Source of the DNA: Ruegeria sp. HKCCD8929
GTDB taxonomy: Bacteria > Pseudomonadota > Alphaproteobacteria > Rhodobacterales > Rhodobacteraceae
NCBI RefSeq assembly: GCF_013031405.1
Contig: NZ_WPZY01000001.1
Span: 186,001-250,000 of the forward strand
Direction: 5' to 3'
Length of the DNA stretch: 64,000 nt
Part shown: positions 30,504 to 38,710 of the stretch, in pieces
Layout of the letters: the number at the start of each line of letters is the position of its first letter
Position numbering within the stretch: position 1 is the stretch's first letter
The notes under the pieces: model-generated
Databases searched by the model: none
Seen by the model: only the letters and a program-made list of their open reading frames with translations
What the model was told of the DNA's origin: nothing
Made by a program: the position numbers and the translations under genes

Positions 30504-31120
30504 GCCGGAGACTCCTGCAATGTAGGGTGTCCTTCGGCGGCCAGCCAGCGGGCGGCCTGGTTGATCCGGTCATGGCGGCGGCGCTCACCGCCGAGCGCCA
30601 CGCCAATGGTTTCGATCAGGATTTGAATATCCAGCCCCAGCGAGCGATGGGCCACATACCACAGATCAAGCTGCAGCTTTTCATCATTGGAAAGGGCCGT
30701 GTTTCCGCTGACCTGCGACCAGCCGGTAAGACCGGGCCGGACCGAGCAGCGCGTCTGGCCAGCCGCCGCAAACGCCTCAATGGTTTCGGGCAGCAGCGGG
30801 CGGGGTCCGACGAGCGCCATGTCCCCTTTCAGGATCAGGAGAAGTTGCGGCACTTCGTCCAGACGCAACCGGCGCAGCAAAGCAGTCGCGGCGGTTTGAC
30901 GGTCGGCGTCGGGCAAAAGCGCGCCTTCGGCGTCTCGCGCATCACTCATGCTGCGCAGCTTGTGCAAGAGGAATGTCCGCCCGTGAAGGCCCGCGCGTGG
31001 TTGGGTGAAAAACAGCGGGCGACCCAAGGTTCGCGCCACCACAAGACAGGCGAGCAAAAAGAACGGCAAAGCCAAAACGCCAGCCACAATGCAAATAAGA
31101 ACTTCCAGTACCCTGTTCAC
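30500..31120 (-). CDS. Bacterial sugar transferase (PglC-like undecaprenyl-phosphate sugar-1-phosphate transferase)
   Basis: 206 aa, monotopic phosphoglycosyl transferase that starts a polysaccharide repeat unit on undecaprenyl phosphate. The N-terminal reentrant hydrophobic helix covers residues 5-28. KLRSM, the catalytic Asp-Glu dyad in RLRLDEVPQLL, GDMALVGPRP and RPGLTGWSQVSG are all present. It is the small PglC form without the polytopic domain of WbaP. First gene of the 31120->27691 operon and a good candidate for the priming enzyme of the whole locus. Confidence 0.93.
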   Translation of the reverse strand: MNRVLEVLICIVAGVLALPFFLLACLVVARTLGRPLFFTQPRAGLHGRTFLLHKLRSMSDARDAEGALLPDADRQTAATALLRRLRLDEVPQLLLILKGDMALVGPRPLLPETIEAFAAAGQTRCSVRPGLTGWSQVSGNTALSNDEKLQLDLWYVAHRSLGLDIQILIETIGVALGGERRRHDRINQAARWLAAEGHPTLQESPA

Positions 31121-31793
31121 AATCTAATCCGCAATTACAAAGCCTCCGCAGCGACATCCATCACCCGGAGACAGAAACTCAGAACTTACGTCAGAAAGAC
31201 CCCCTCTCGACGCGAACGAAAAAATTTGCCGTTATTTTCAAACACGAATCTAACGGATAAAAACAATATTAACTTGTACGGAATCGAGGCTTTTTGCAAG
31301 TTTTGAAAGAGGTACGCTGCGGATTTCGTTGGTGGCGTGCGAGCAGTGTACGGCGGATTGAACCGCGAGATGTTTGGCTGGGGTTTGGCCGTCGAGATTT
31401 GGCTGACCATTGGCGCGGAGATCTGTGCCTCGCTGGGTTCGTGTGAAGGTGGTCGACGAAGATTTTGTTGTGTTTTGGTAATGGGTTGAGTGGATTTGAG
31501 CTAGGTATTTCGGATCGGGCGCTGCTTCACGGGTGGACGTCGGTGCACGGCAAGAGTGCAGGGCTCACCGCGCGGTGCCAAAGGTTTGCTCCGGATGGTC
31601 CGGACGTTCTTGCACCTTGTTTTCACACGAAAAATTGTTCGCCTCTCTTGTCAAGAGATGTGTCTTTGCGATGGTAAGCGTGGTTGAATCACACCGATGA
31701 TCGATTTGGTTCCAAACCCGGCCGCACTACCGGTAAGCCAGACGCCATGAAGTTGCGCACAACTTGGGCCCGGGACAGATTGGAGAGATGGTA
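31121..31793. promoter_or_regulatory. Long divergent intergenic region with shared element and GT-rich leader
   Basis: 673 bp with no credible gene. The left part is AT-rich and contains the 35-bp shared element at 31271-31305. The right part, up to the lyase gene, is G/T-rich on the plus strand, suggesting an untranslated leader of up to about 480 nt. AAGTTG-CGCA-CAACTT (31750-31765) is a further inverted repeat about 30 bp before the lyase start. Confidence 0.5.
31271..31305. repeat. Shared 35-bp element, copy 1 (AACTTG-N20-CAAGTT)
   Basis: 29 of 35 positions are identical to 45422-45456, including the blocks AACTTGTA(C/T)GGAATCG and TTGCAAGTTTTG. The outer hexamers form an inverted repeat with the same 20-nt spacing in both copies. 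It lies between two divergent polysaccharide transcription units. Confidence 0.7.
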
Positions 31794-33227
31794 GTGATTG
31801 CATTGATGAGTGGTTTTTCAAGGGTGGTCCACGTGGCCCATGCATACCTTGTCCGTCTTCGGTTGTCTGCGGCACTGGTGATGTCTGTGCTGGCGGGCCA
31901 AGTGGTCGCCGAGGTCGCATTTCCCGGAGCCGAGGGTTACGGAGCCGGCGCTGTAGGCTGGAAGGGCGGTGAGATATTCACCGTCACCACGCTCGCAAAC
32001 CACGGCCCCGGCTCATTGCGGCAATGTGCCGAAACTGCGCAAACGCCGCGTGTCTGCGTTTTTGCCGTGAGCGGCACCATTGATCTGCATAGCCCGCTTC
32101 GTGTTGGTTCGAACACTTACATTGCCGGTCAAACCGCACCGGGCGGCGGCATACAGTTGCGCATCGTCAAGGGGCGGTCGGGCACGTTGGTTTTGAAGAA
32201 TGCACATGATATCGTCATTCGGTTTCTCAAGGCCCGGCCCGGCCCCAGCGAAGAGATGTCTCCGACGGTTGATGCTGTGACCATCGAAAATGGGCAGCGA
32301 ATTTATCTGGGCAACCTGTCTCTGGGCTTCGCCACGGATGAGACATTCAACGTCCACGTCTCGAATTCCACCGCGGCGGACATCACGCTGGCCGACAGCA
32401 TCCTCGCGCTCAGTTTGGACGATTCAACGCATCCGAAAGGGCCGCACTCCAAGGGCGCGCTGTTATGCTCGGCCGAAGGGCGTGGAAATCAGTGCGGGCG
32501 GATTTCGGTGCTGCGGAATCTGTTCGCTCATCATCGTGACCGCATACCCGACATCAAAGGTACTGAGATCGGTCCGATCGAGGTGATAAACAACGTTTTT
32601 TATAATCCGATCAGTCAGTTCGGAGAGTTCTATGATCTTCTTGGGGATGTTGCCATCGCCTATCTCGGGAACATTGCGTTGACTGGTCCCAACACCGTTC
32701 GCAAGACGCCCGAGGCGGTGCAAGTGTTCGAATGGGAGGACAACAACGCCGTCTCGCTGTGGGCAGAGGATAACGTAGCCGGGACCCCTCCCGGGTGTCG
32801 TCGTAGGAGCGTGGATGTCCTCGATGAGACTGCCCAGGCGCGTCAGGTTACCCCCGGCAGTTGGACACTGACAACCCGGCCAATGCCTTCGACTGAGGTT
32901 CTGGAGTCGCTGCTGACCCGGGCCGGGGACAGGATTGAGGGACGCCGGGCGCTGGATTCACTGGATGAAACCGTAATCGAAGATGTGCGCAACTGCACCG
33001 GAGAAGTAATCGACCGGGTGGAGCAGGTCGGGGGCTGGCCTGAGATTTCAGCAGGCGACCTCTCGGCGGTGAAAGACAGCGACGGAGATGGTTTGCCGGA
33101 TGCGTGGGAGCAAACGCGGGATGGGTTGGACCCAACACAAGCCGATGATCCTTGGGACATCGATGCTGTCAGTGGCATGAGCTATGTCGAGACCTGGCTG
33201 GCCGCGATGGCGGGCGACGAAAGGTAG
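31794..33227 (+). CDS. Secreted pectate-lyase-like right-handed beta-helix protein
   Basis: About 477 aa. Signal peptide (RLSAALVMSVLAGQVVA) followed by the PL1-like opening FPGAEGYGAGAVGW, GTIDL, and IAGQTAPGGGIQLRI. The beta-helix core extends to about residue 300, and a calcium-type motif DSDGDGLPDAWEQ lies near residue 435. Likely a periplasmic or extracellular polysaccharide lyase acting on the locus's own polymer during export, chain-length control or release; the substrate is unknown. The start is uncertain: GTG at 31794 has GGAG 8 nt upstream; ATG at 31788 or 31806 is also possible. Confidence 0.82.
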   Translation: MIALMSGFSRVVHVAHAYLVRLRLSAALVMSVLAGQVVAEVAFPGAEGYGAGAVGWKGGEIFTVTTLANHGPGSLRQCAETAQTPRVCVFAVSGTIDLHSPLRVGSNTYIAGQTAPGGGIQLRIVKGRSGTLVLKNAHDIVIRFLKARPGPSEEMSPTVDAVTIENGQRIYLGNLSLGFATDETFNVHVSNSTAADITLADSILALSLDDSTHPKGPHSKGALLCSAEGRGNQCGRISVLRNLFAHHRDRIPDIKGTEIGPIEVINNVFYNPISQFGEFYDLLGDVAIAYLGNIALTGPNTVRKTPEAVQVFEWEDNNAVSLWAEDNVAGTPPGCRRRSVDVLDETAQARQVTPGSWTLTTRPMPSTEVLESLLTRAGDRIEGRRALDSLDETVIEDVRNCTGEVIDRVEQVGGWPEISAGDLSAVKDSDGDGLPDAWEQTRDGLDPTQADDPWDIDAVSGMSYVETWLAAMAGDER

Positions 33228-33277
33228 TTTGTGTTCGTCGCCGGAAGCCGGTTTGTGCCGTTCACCTCGAACACAAA
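33228..33277 (+). other. Long inverted repeat directly after the lyase gene
   Basis: TTTGTGTTCG (33228-33237) and CGAACACAAA (33268-33277) are perfect 10-bp arms beginning at the base after the stop codon. A CCGG-AAG-CCGG hairpin lies inside the 30-nt spacer. No T-tract follows, so it is either a Rho-assisted 3' end/RNA-stabilising structure or an atypical terminator. Confidence 0.5.
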
Positions 33278-33381
33278 GCGCGCGAGCGAAGTGAAGGCCT
33301 CCTTCAAACTGAATGCGTGATTTCAACATCTTGCACGCTCAAAAGCCGTGCCCACGGATTCAATAAGAAGAAGGCCCAGTT

Positions 33382-34818
33382 CTATTCGGCAGCAGCAGCC
33401 TGAGCCGGTATCCGATCCTCCTGGCGTCTGGTCGGATCTGCCACACGGTCGAAATAGGTCCGGTCATTGGACGCAATTGCGCGTGCGGCCTGAATGCCCG
33501 CAAGGCTGGCCCAGTCCGCGCCCGGACGATTCACATGGTAGATACCCTTGAAGGTTCCGACCCGTTCGAACAAGGCTGATCTGTGTGCCGACTGCTGTTC
33601 ACGCCAACTGGCTGCCGCGTTTGTTCGTGGCATGTAGAGAACATGCGCGCCCAGAAGATCCTTTTGGTCTATGAGATCGACCGAGGCCATTTCGGACTGA
33701 GCCAGCTCAATCTGTTCATCCTCGCTCATGGACAGGATCGGGTTGTCACCTGCGCAAAAATACTCAACGCACAGGCACGAGTGACCGTCCGGCACCATAC
33801 CTCCGCCGAATGCCGCGAAGTTTGTCACGCGGCCGCACTGCAGATCGGGGTCATTCACCTCAAGCCAGGCGTGCTCAAAACGGGGTGGCGCTTTGAGGAA
33901 CAGGTAGACCAGCAGAACCGCCCTGTTGGACTCTGGTCCCGGAGGAGGCGGTGCGCCGCCGGGGATTTCCTCGGGGTCCAGCATCGCCCACAGCTGTTCA
34001 ATGGGCAGGCTTGAAATCACGTGATTCAGGACGCGCTCATGATTTTCATCATCGTGTGTCCAGTTGACCCGAACCGTGCCGTCCGGCTGCAGGTTCAGAT
34101 CCGTCACCTCGGCGTCAAAGGCGATTTGCCCGCCCATTTCCAGATATTGGTCGGCCAGCCCTTCGAACAACTGCCCGGTTCCGCAGCGGGGATGACGCCA
34201 TGCAATCTGACGTGAAACCCCACCGCGCCGGGCCATCTGAAAGGTCTTTTTGACGGAACTGAGAAGACCGCCGCCATCCTCGCCCAGCGGATCCGATTGC
34301 GGAGGCGGCATTGCCGCCCATGTCGCACCGCGAAACTTCTCCCAATAGCCCTGCGCCAGAATACGGGCAAAGGGGCCGCCGACGCGTCCGTACCAGAAAT
34401 CCTTGTAATTTGCGGGCTTGCGCAGGGCGCCGCGGACCCAACCGGCAAGCATGCCGACCCCGCCGGTCACCAGCCAGGGCAGGGGCATGCCCCGGAACTG
34501 TCCGCGGTACCGGCCCGACATTTCGACGATGTGGCCACGATAGAGGCTGCCGACCCGATGCGGGTATGGTCCATAGTCCTCGCCCAGAACCCCTTCCCAC
34601 TGTTCGTCGATCTCGGGAAAGCGCGCGTAAAGCTCCTTGCGCCCCAGATCCAGAATGAAATCCCCCCAGCGCGGCGAACGCATCAACCCGCCAACCTGGT
34701 CGCCTTTTTCGAGAATCAGAGGATTTCGGCCTTGCTTCTTCAGTTCCAATGCTGCGCTCAGACCGGCCGGGCCCGCGCCGATGATAAGAGTGTCGTACTG
34801 TGTCAAACTGTTCACCAA
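33382..34818 (-). CDS. FAD-dependent oxidoreductase of the amine-oxidase/UDP-galactopyranose-mutase-like superfamily
   Basis: 478 aa. The N-terminal FAD fold IIGAGPAGLSAALEL is followed by LILEKGDQVGG, the typical superfamily start. The C-terminal part carries RPGADWASLAGIQAARAI, a flavin-contact segment. Similar proteins occur as 'protoporphyrinogen oxidase-like' or NAD(P)/FAD proteins in polysaccharide clusters; the reaction is not predictable. The start is ambiguous: consecutive TTG, GTG and a later TTG (34806) are all possible and none has a clear ribosome site. Divergent from the deacetylase gene. Confidence 0.75.
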   Translation of the reverse strand: MVNSLTQYDTLIIGAGPAGLSAALELKKQGRNPLILEKGDQVGGLMRSPRWGDFILDLGRKELYARFPEIDEQWEGVLGEDYGPYPHRVGSLYRGHIVEMSGRYRGQFRGMPLPWLVTGGVGMLAGWVRGALRKPANYKDFWYGRVGGPFARILAQGYWEKFRGATWAAMPPPQSDPLGEDGGGLLSSVKKTFQMARRGGVSRQIAWRHPRCGTGQLFEGLADQYLEMGGQIAFDAEVTDLNLQPDGTVRVNWTHDDENHERVLNHVISSLPIEQLWAMLDPEEIPGGAPPPPGPESNRAVLLVYLFLKAPPRFEHAWLEVNDPDLQCGRVTNFAAFGGGMVPDGHSCLCVEYFCAGDNPILSMSEDEQIELAQSEMASVDLIDQKDLLGAHVLYMPRTNAAASWREQQSAHRSALFERVGTFKGIYHVNRPGADWASLAGIQAARAIASNDRTYFDRVADPTRRQEDRIPAQAAAAE

Positions 34819-34887
34819 CTGTTAATAATCTGATGCTCGCAATATGGCATCGATAAAAGAATGCGCGTTTCACAAAGCACCTTATCA

Positions 34888-34902
34888 AAGAATCAGATTC
34901 TT
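34888..34902. promoter_or_regulatory. Perfect 15-bp palindrome, candidate operator
   Basis: AAGAATC-A-GATTCTT in the 143-bp divergent region, 59 bp before the polysaccharide deacetylase start. Perfect dyad symmetry about one base is typical of a repressor or activator site, but no known consensus is recognised. Confidence 0.45.
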
Positions 34903-34961
34903 GGTAGGTTGCTTGCGGTAAAAAACCCATTTTTTTGTTAGCTGATTGAAGAGATGTGTAG

Positions 34962-35963
34962 ATGGTTAAGGTGAGCAGGTCTTTAGATTTTGGCAATCCG
35001 GGCGGATGCGTGCTATCGCTGGACTACGAACTGCTCTGGGGTGTGTACGGTTCACACACAAAAGAGACCTACGGCGCCAATATTCTTGGTGTGCGCGAGG
35101 CGATTCCGAGGCTGCTTGAGCTGTTCGAGCGCTACAAGGCAGGGTGCAGTTGGGCCACTGTCGGGTTCCTGTTCTACGACAATCGCGAAGAATTGCTCGC
35201 ATCGTTTCCGTCCATCAAGCCGACATTCCAGAATCGCAGAAACTGCAACTACACGTTCATCGACAATATTGGCGCCGACGAGAAGAGCGATCCGTATCAC
35301 TTTGGTTTCTCGCTGCTGCGCAGAATTGCCGAGACGCCGCAGCAAGAGATCGCGACGCACACGTATTCTCACTACTATTGTCTTGAAGAGCAGTGCGATC
35401 AGGCCGCGTTTGCCGCTGATATGGATGCGGCGGTGACATCGGCAAAGCGTCTGGGCGTCACGCTGGAAAGCATCGTCTATCCCCGAAACCAGGTCTGTCC
35501 GACAACCTTCGATATCTGTCGCGAGCGCGGCATCACGGTCTATCGCGGTGCCGGTCGGCATTGGTTCGACCAGCCGTCCGCGCGTGAAAGCGAAAGCCTC
35601 GGGCGCCGGATCAGCCGCCTGTCCTACAGCTATCTGCCGTTAGGACGGTCCGGCGTGGTTGACGTAAACCATCATGACGGGATGACGGATGTGCCCGCCA
35701 GCCGGTTCCTGAGACCCTATTCGCGCCGGTTCCCGAAGGCGACCGCGCTTCAGCTTGAGGCGGTCAAGCGCGATATGCGCCGGGCCGCACGCGAGGGTCG
35801 CATTTTCCATCTGTGGGCGCACCCGCATAACTTTGGGGTCAATGTGAACGAGAACATGGACCTTTGGGAGGCGGTTCTGGTCGAGTTCGCAGCCTTGCGC
35901 GATCAGTATGGCTGGCCGTCGTTGACGATGGCCGAAGCGGCAAAGGCCAGCGTACAACTATAG
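34962..35963 (+). CDS. Polysaccharide deacetylase (NodB/CE4-like) family protein
   Basis: 333 aa. The N-terminal LSLDYELLWG carries the metal-site acid, the THTYSHYYC segment supplies the histidine pair, and HLWAHPHNFG near the C-terminus supplies a late catalytic histidine. These order as in NodB-type barrels, although the usual DDG is replaced. It would remove acetyl groups from the polymer or an intermediate. No signal peptide is visible, so it may act in the cytoplasm on a lipid-linked unit. Divergent from the flavin oxidoreductase. Confidence 0.82.
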   Translation: MVKVSRSLDFGNPGGCVLSLDYELLWGVYGSHTKETYGANILGVREAIPRLLELFERYKAGCSWATVGFLFYDNREELLASFPSIKPTFQNRRNCNYTFIDNIGADEKSDPYHFGFSLLRRIAETPQQEIATHTYSHYYCLEEQCDQAAFAADMDAAVTSAKRLGVTLESIVYPRNQVCPTTFDICRERGITVYRGAGRHWFDQPSARESESLGRRISRLSYSYLPLGRSGVVDVNHHDGMTDVPASRFLRPYSRRFPKATALQLEAVKRDMRRAAREGRIFHLWAHPHNFGVNVNENMDLWEAVLVEFAALRDQYGWPSLTMAEAAKASVQL

Positions 35964-35971
35964 CTGGCGTG

Positions 35972-35991
35972 TGCCTTCATGCAGGAAGGCA
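35972..35991. terminator. Hairpin between convergent deacetylase and glycosyltransferase genes
   Basis: Perfect 7-bp stem TGCCTTC/GAAGGCA with a 6-nt loop, 8 bp after the deacetylase stop. There is no clear T-tract, so it is only a candidate. Confidence 0.4.
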
Positions 35992-36047
35992 TAGGAAAGC
36001 CCGGTCACTCAGCCCAGTGAAAAAGGCTTTCATGTCCTGCGGGATGC

Positions 36048-37247
36048 TCAGCTTGCTTGTGTAACCCCGGTGCACCCCGGCTGGCCGTGCTGTAGCAGCT
36101 TGCGATAGATCTCGCAGATACTTTCCACGTGCCTCTGCCGACCGTAATTCTCGGCGGCGTTCTTGTGGGCGGCTTCGGTGACGCGATCAAACAGCTCTGG
36201 GCTGTCCAAGAGCTGTTTTGCAGGCCCGGCAAATGCGGCGGGATCATTGGGGCACACGAGAAAGCCGGTTTTGCCGTTTTCTATCGCTTCAACGTTCCCG
36301 CCATGCAATGTCGCAATGACGGGTGTGCCCAGATACATGGATTCGATCAGTGTCCGGCCAAAGGGCTCGTTCAGCGCCGAGATCAGCAAAGCATCCATTC
36401 CGGCCATGCAGACGTCAATCGGTTGCCGGAATCCCATGAGATGGATCTGGGGTTCGATCCCGAGTTCCGCCGCCTTGCTTTTGGTCCGTTCGTCCAGCTT
36501 GGACTCCTCGTCGGCAACACGTCCAAACAGAAGCCCGTGAACCGGGCGGTCCTTTACCGCGTTCTGAATGGCGGCGATGGTTTCGACGAAGTGGACCGGG
36601 CGTTTGCGCTCGGTCAGGTTGCCGAAATAGCCGTACAAGACGGCGTTTTCCGCCAGCCCAAGCTCGGAAATGAGCGCCTGTTTCGCTTGCATGCGATTTG
36701 GAATCTCGGGCGGAAAGTCAAACGGGCTCCGCACCACCGAAAACTTGTGATCCACGGACCGGATCGGTTTTGACGGTTTGGAGAAGTGGGACACGCTTAC
36801 GATGTGATCCGAAAACAGCGGCGCCAGTTTGTTGATGCCAAAGGCGGTTGGATCCTGCCGATGGTGCCAGATATGGATGCGCCCGGACAGTTTTGTCGGA
36901 AGCACCCAGTTCGTGTGCATCCGCCCTTCGTTGGTATGCACGATGGCCGGGTTGATCCGCTTTAGTACCGATTTGAGCTTCCAGACAGATGACATGCAGT
37001 ACTGGGCGACGGTTGCGTCGTTTTCCCGACGTTTGCCCCGAACGGCCAGCAAGCTCGGCTCGTGCAGAACCTCGTGCTTGAGACCCAGAGACTGCGCATA
37101 TTCTCCGATCACGCCACACTCGAAATGACAAAGTACGTGCGGTTCGAACACGTTTCGATCCAGTGAGGCTGCGAGGTTCATGGCCGAGACATGGCTGCCA
37201 CCCATCAGGTCGCCGCCAATGAAGGGGAACAGCACCTTAGCTTTCAT
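36048..37247 (-). CDS. Glycosyltransferase family 4 (GT-B)
   Basis: About 399 aa. The N-terminal domain opens with VLFPFIGGDLMGGSHVSAMNLA; the C-terminal nucleotide-sugar domain has the E-x7-E motif NEPFGRTLIESMYLGTPVIA followed by GGNVEAIENGKTGFLV. A retaining cytoplasmic transferase adding a sugar to the growing lipid-linked unit. The ATG at 37245-37247 has GGTGAG 5 nt upstream; a GTG 12 bp earlier is also in frame. It is monocistronic and is followed upstream by an unusually long 563-bp gap. Confidence 0.9.
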   Translation of the reverse strand: MKAKVLFPFIGGDLMGGSHVSAMNLAASLDRNVFEPHVLCHFECGVIGEYAQSLGLKHEVLHEPSLLAVRGKRRENDATVAQYCMSSVWKLKSVLKRINPAIVHTNEGRMHTNWVLPTKLSGRIHIWHHRQDPTAFGINKLAPLFSDHIVSVSHFSKPSKPIRSVDHKFSVVRSPFDFPPEIPNRMQAKQALISELGLAENAVLYGYFGNLTERKRPVHFVETIAAIQNAVKDRPVHGLLFGRVADEESKLDERTKSKAAELGIEPQIHLMGFRQPIDVCMAGMDALLISALNEPFGRTLIESMYLGTPVIATLHGGNVEAIENGKTGFLVCPNDPAAFAGPAKQLLDSPELFDRVTEAAHKNAAENYGRQRHVESICEIYRKLLQHGQPGCTGVTQAS

Positions 37248-37810
37248 GAGTCTCACCACTGCGACATACGCCGTTTTCCTGCCTGTTTAAAAAGGGCAGT
37301 TCCGCTCTGTTTTCTTTTGCTTTGCCCCCAACAATATGTCGGCTGATCATATCGGAAACGGTTGAATTATTCCACACTCGCTTGCGCCTTACTTGTTTCG
37401 AGAGACGCAAACGCATGCCTGCGGCTCAGGAATTCGAGGATTTTATGATTTCAAGCTTCGCGTCGTTTCAGGCGAGGGAGCTCAAAACTGAATGATAAAA
37501 ACACTTTGATTATGTATGTGATCCAGACAACAAATCGGTAACAGCTTCACCCCACTTTAGCTCTACGCCTTCCCATGACCACATTGGAAATGGCTCTGCG
37601 TCCAAACCCGCTGGGTGCGTAACGCATCACATCGGGGTAGATCCGTCAATCGGTCAAGTATCGCGGCACTTATTTAGCGCATCGTGGTCACAACAACTGC
37701 AATCTTGTTCACGTTTTCGTTGCCTTGTTTAACGGCCTAGATTCGTGCATTCTTTTTGGAAGTAGTGTTAGTTGGTGCATTTTGTTAAGAATGATTTCGG
37801 AAATAACTAT
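37248..37810. other. AT-rich divergent intergenic region
   Basis: 563 bp between the divergent GT4 and sulfotransferase genes. It is AT-richer than the surrounding genes. No credible open frame, RNA gene or strong repeat was found; it presumably holds two promoters. It lacks the 35-bp shared element seen in the other two long divergent regions. Confidence 0.45.
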
Positions 37811-38710
37811 ATGAAACCAAAGGTTATTTACGTAGCTGGCTACGGTCGCAGCGGCTCCACTCTGCTTGACATTGTTTTGGGACATCACCCGCAGATCTTT
37901 GGTGCGGGCGAGATTTCCACGATCCTTCGGCACGTGTGGCCGAACAATGAGTTCTGTGCATGCGGTGATCGGGTGAAGTCCTGCGACGTCTGGGCGCCCT
38001 TGATTGAGAACTGGGCGGCAAACCGAGACAATCCAGAGCAATTCGTTCGATTGCAGCAAAAAATGGAAACAGTGTCGCCCCTGAGCGCATGGGCGTCCCG
38101 CCGACTCAAGGAAACCTACGCGTCGCTGTCGGTAGATTTGTACCGCAGCATCCTGCAGCGGACGAACTGTGACTATGTGCTCGACGCCTCAAAGAACCCG
38201 TCCAGAGGGTTGCGATTGGCCGAGGCGGGCAGTGCGGAACTGTTTGTGATCCACTTGATACGGGATGCGCGTGCGGTGGCTTCGTCGATGTCAAAAGCCC
38301 TGAAGCGAAACGCCGAGAGCGGTCTGCAAAAAGAAATCAAGCCTCGCCCCGCGGCTTGGACCGCGATGCGTTGGATGCAGTACAATTACTATTCCGAACG
38401 TCTGGCAAAGAAGGTCGGGCCTCAGCGTTCGGTTCGGGTCAGATACGAGGACTTTGTTGCCAGCCCCGGCGAACAGTTGGAGCGCATTGGCAAAATGACC
38501 GGTGTTGATACCGGCAACCTTGTCGAGATGGTGCGGTCGGGACAGGCTTTCGTTCCTCAGCATCAAGTTGCTGGCAACAGAATTCGGATGGGCGGTCCTC
38601 TCAAGCTGAGAAACGATATAACCTGGAAGGGTGAAATACCCGACAGCATGAAGCGGCAGGTCGAGATTATTGCTGCTCCGCTTTTACGAAGATACGGGTA
38701 CGAGATCTAG
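37811..38710 (+). CDS. Sulfotransferase family protein (PAPS-dependent)
   Basis: 299 aa. The 5'-phosphosulfate loop is YGRSGSTLLD (11-20) and the 3'-phosphate motif is IRDARAVASS (150-159), including Arg151 and Ser158. It would transfer sulfate from PAPS to a sugar hydroxyl. A small cysteine cluster (CACGDRVKSC, 49-58) may bind metal or form a disulfide. The ATG at 37811 is preferred to an in-frame TTG 39 bp earlier. Its last 44 bp overlap the 3' end of the convergent Wzy-like gene. Confidence 0.88.
   Translation: MKPKVIYVAGYGRSGSTLLDIVLGHHPQIFGAGEISTILRHVWPNNEFCACGDRVKSCDVWAPLIENWAANRDNPEQFVRLQQKMETVSPLSAWASRRLKETYASLSVDLYRSILQRTNCDYVLDASKNPSRGLRLAEAGSAELFVIHLIRDARAVASSMSKALKRNAESGLQKEIKPRPAAWTAMRWMQYNYYSERLAKKVGPQRSVRVRYEDFVASPGEQLERIGKMTGVDTGNLVEMVRSGQAFVPQHQVAGNRIRMGGPLKLRNDITWKGEIPDSMKRQVEIIAAPLLRRYGYEI

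Noticed and set aside
31271-31305. Sigma-54 promoter reading of the shared 35-bp element
   Set aside because: The GG and GC pairs are 14 nt apart instead of the fixed 10, in both copies.
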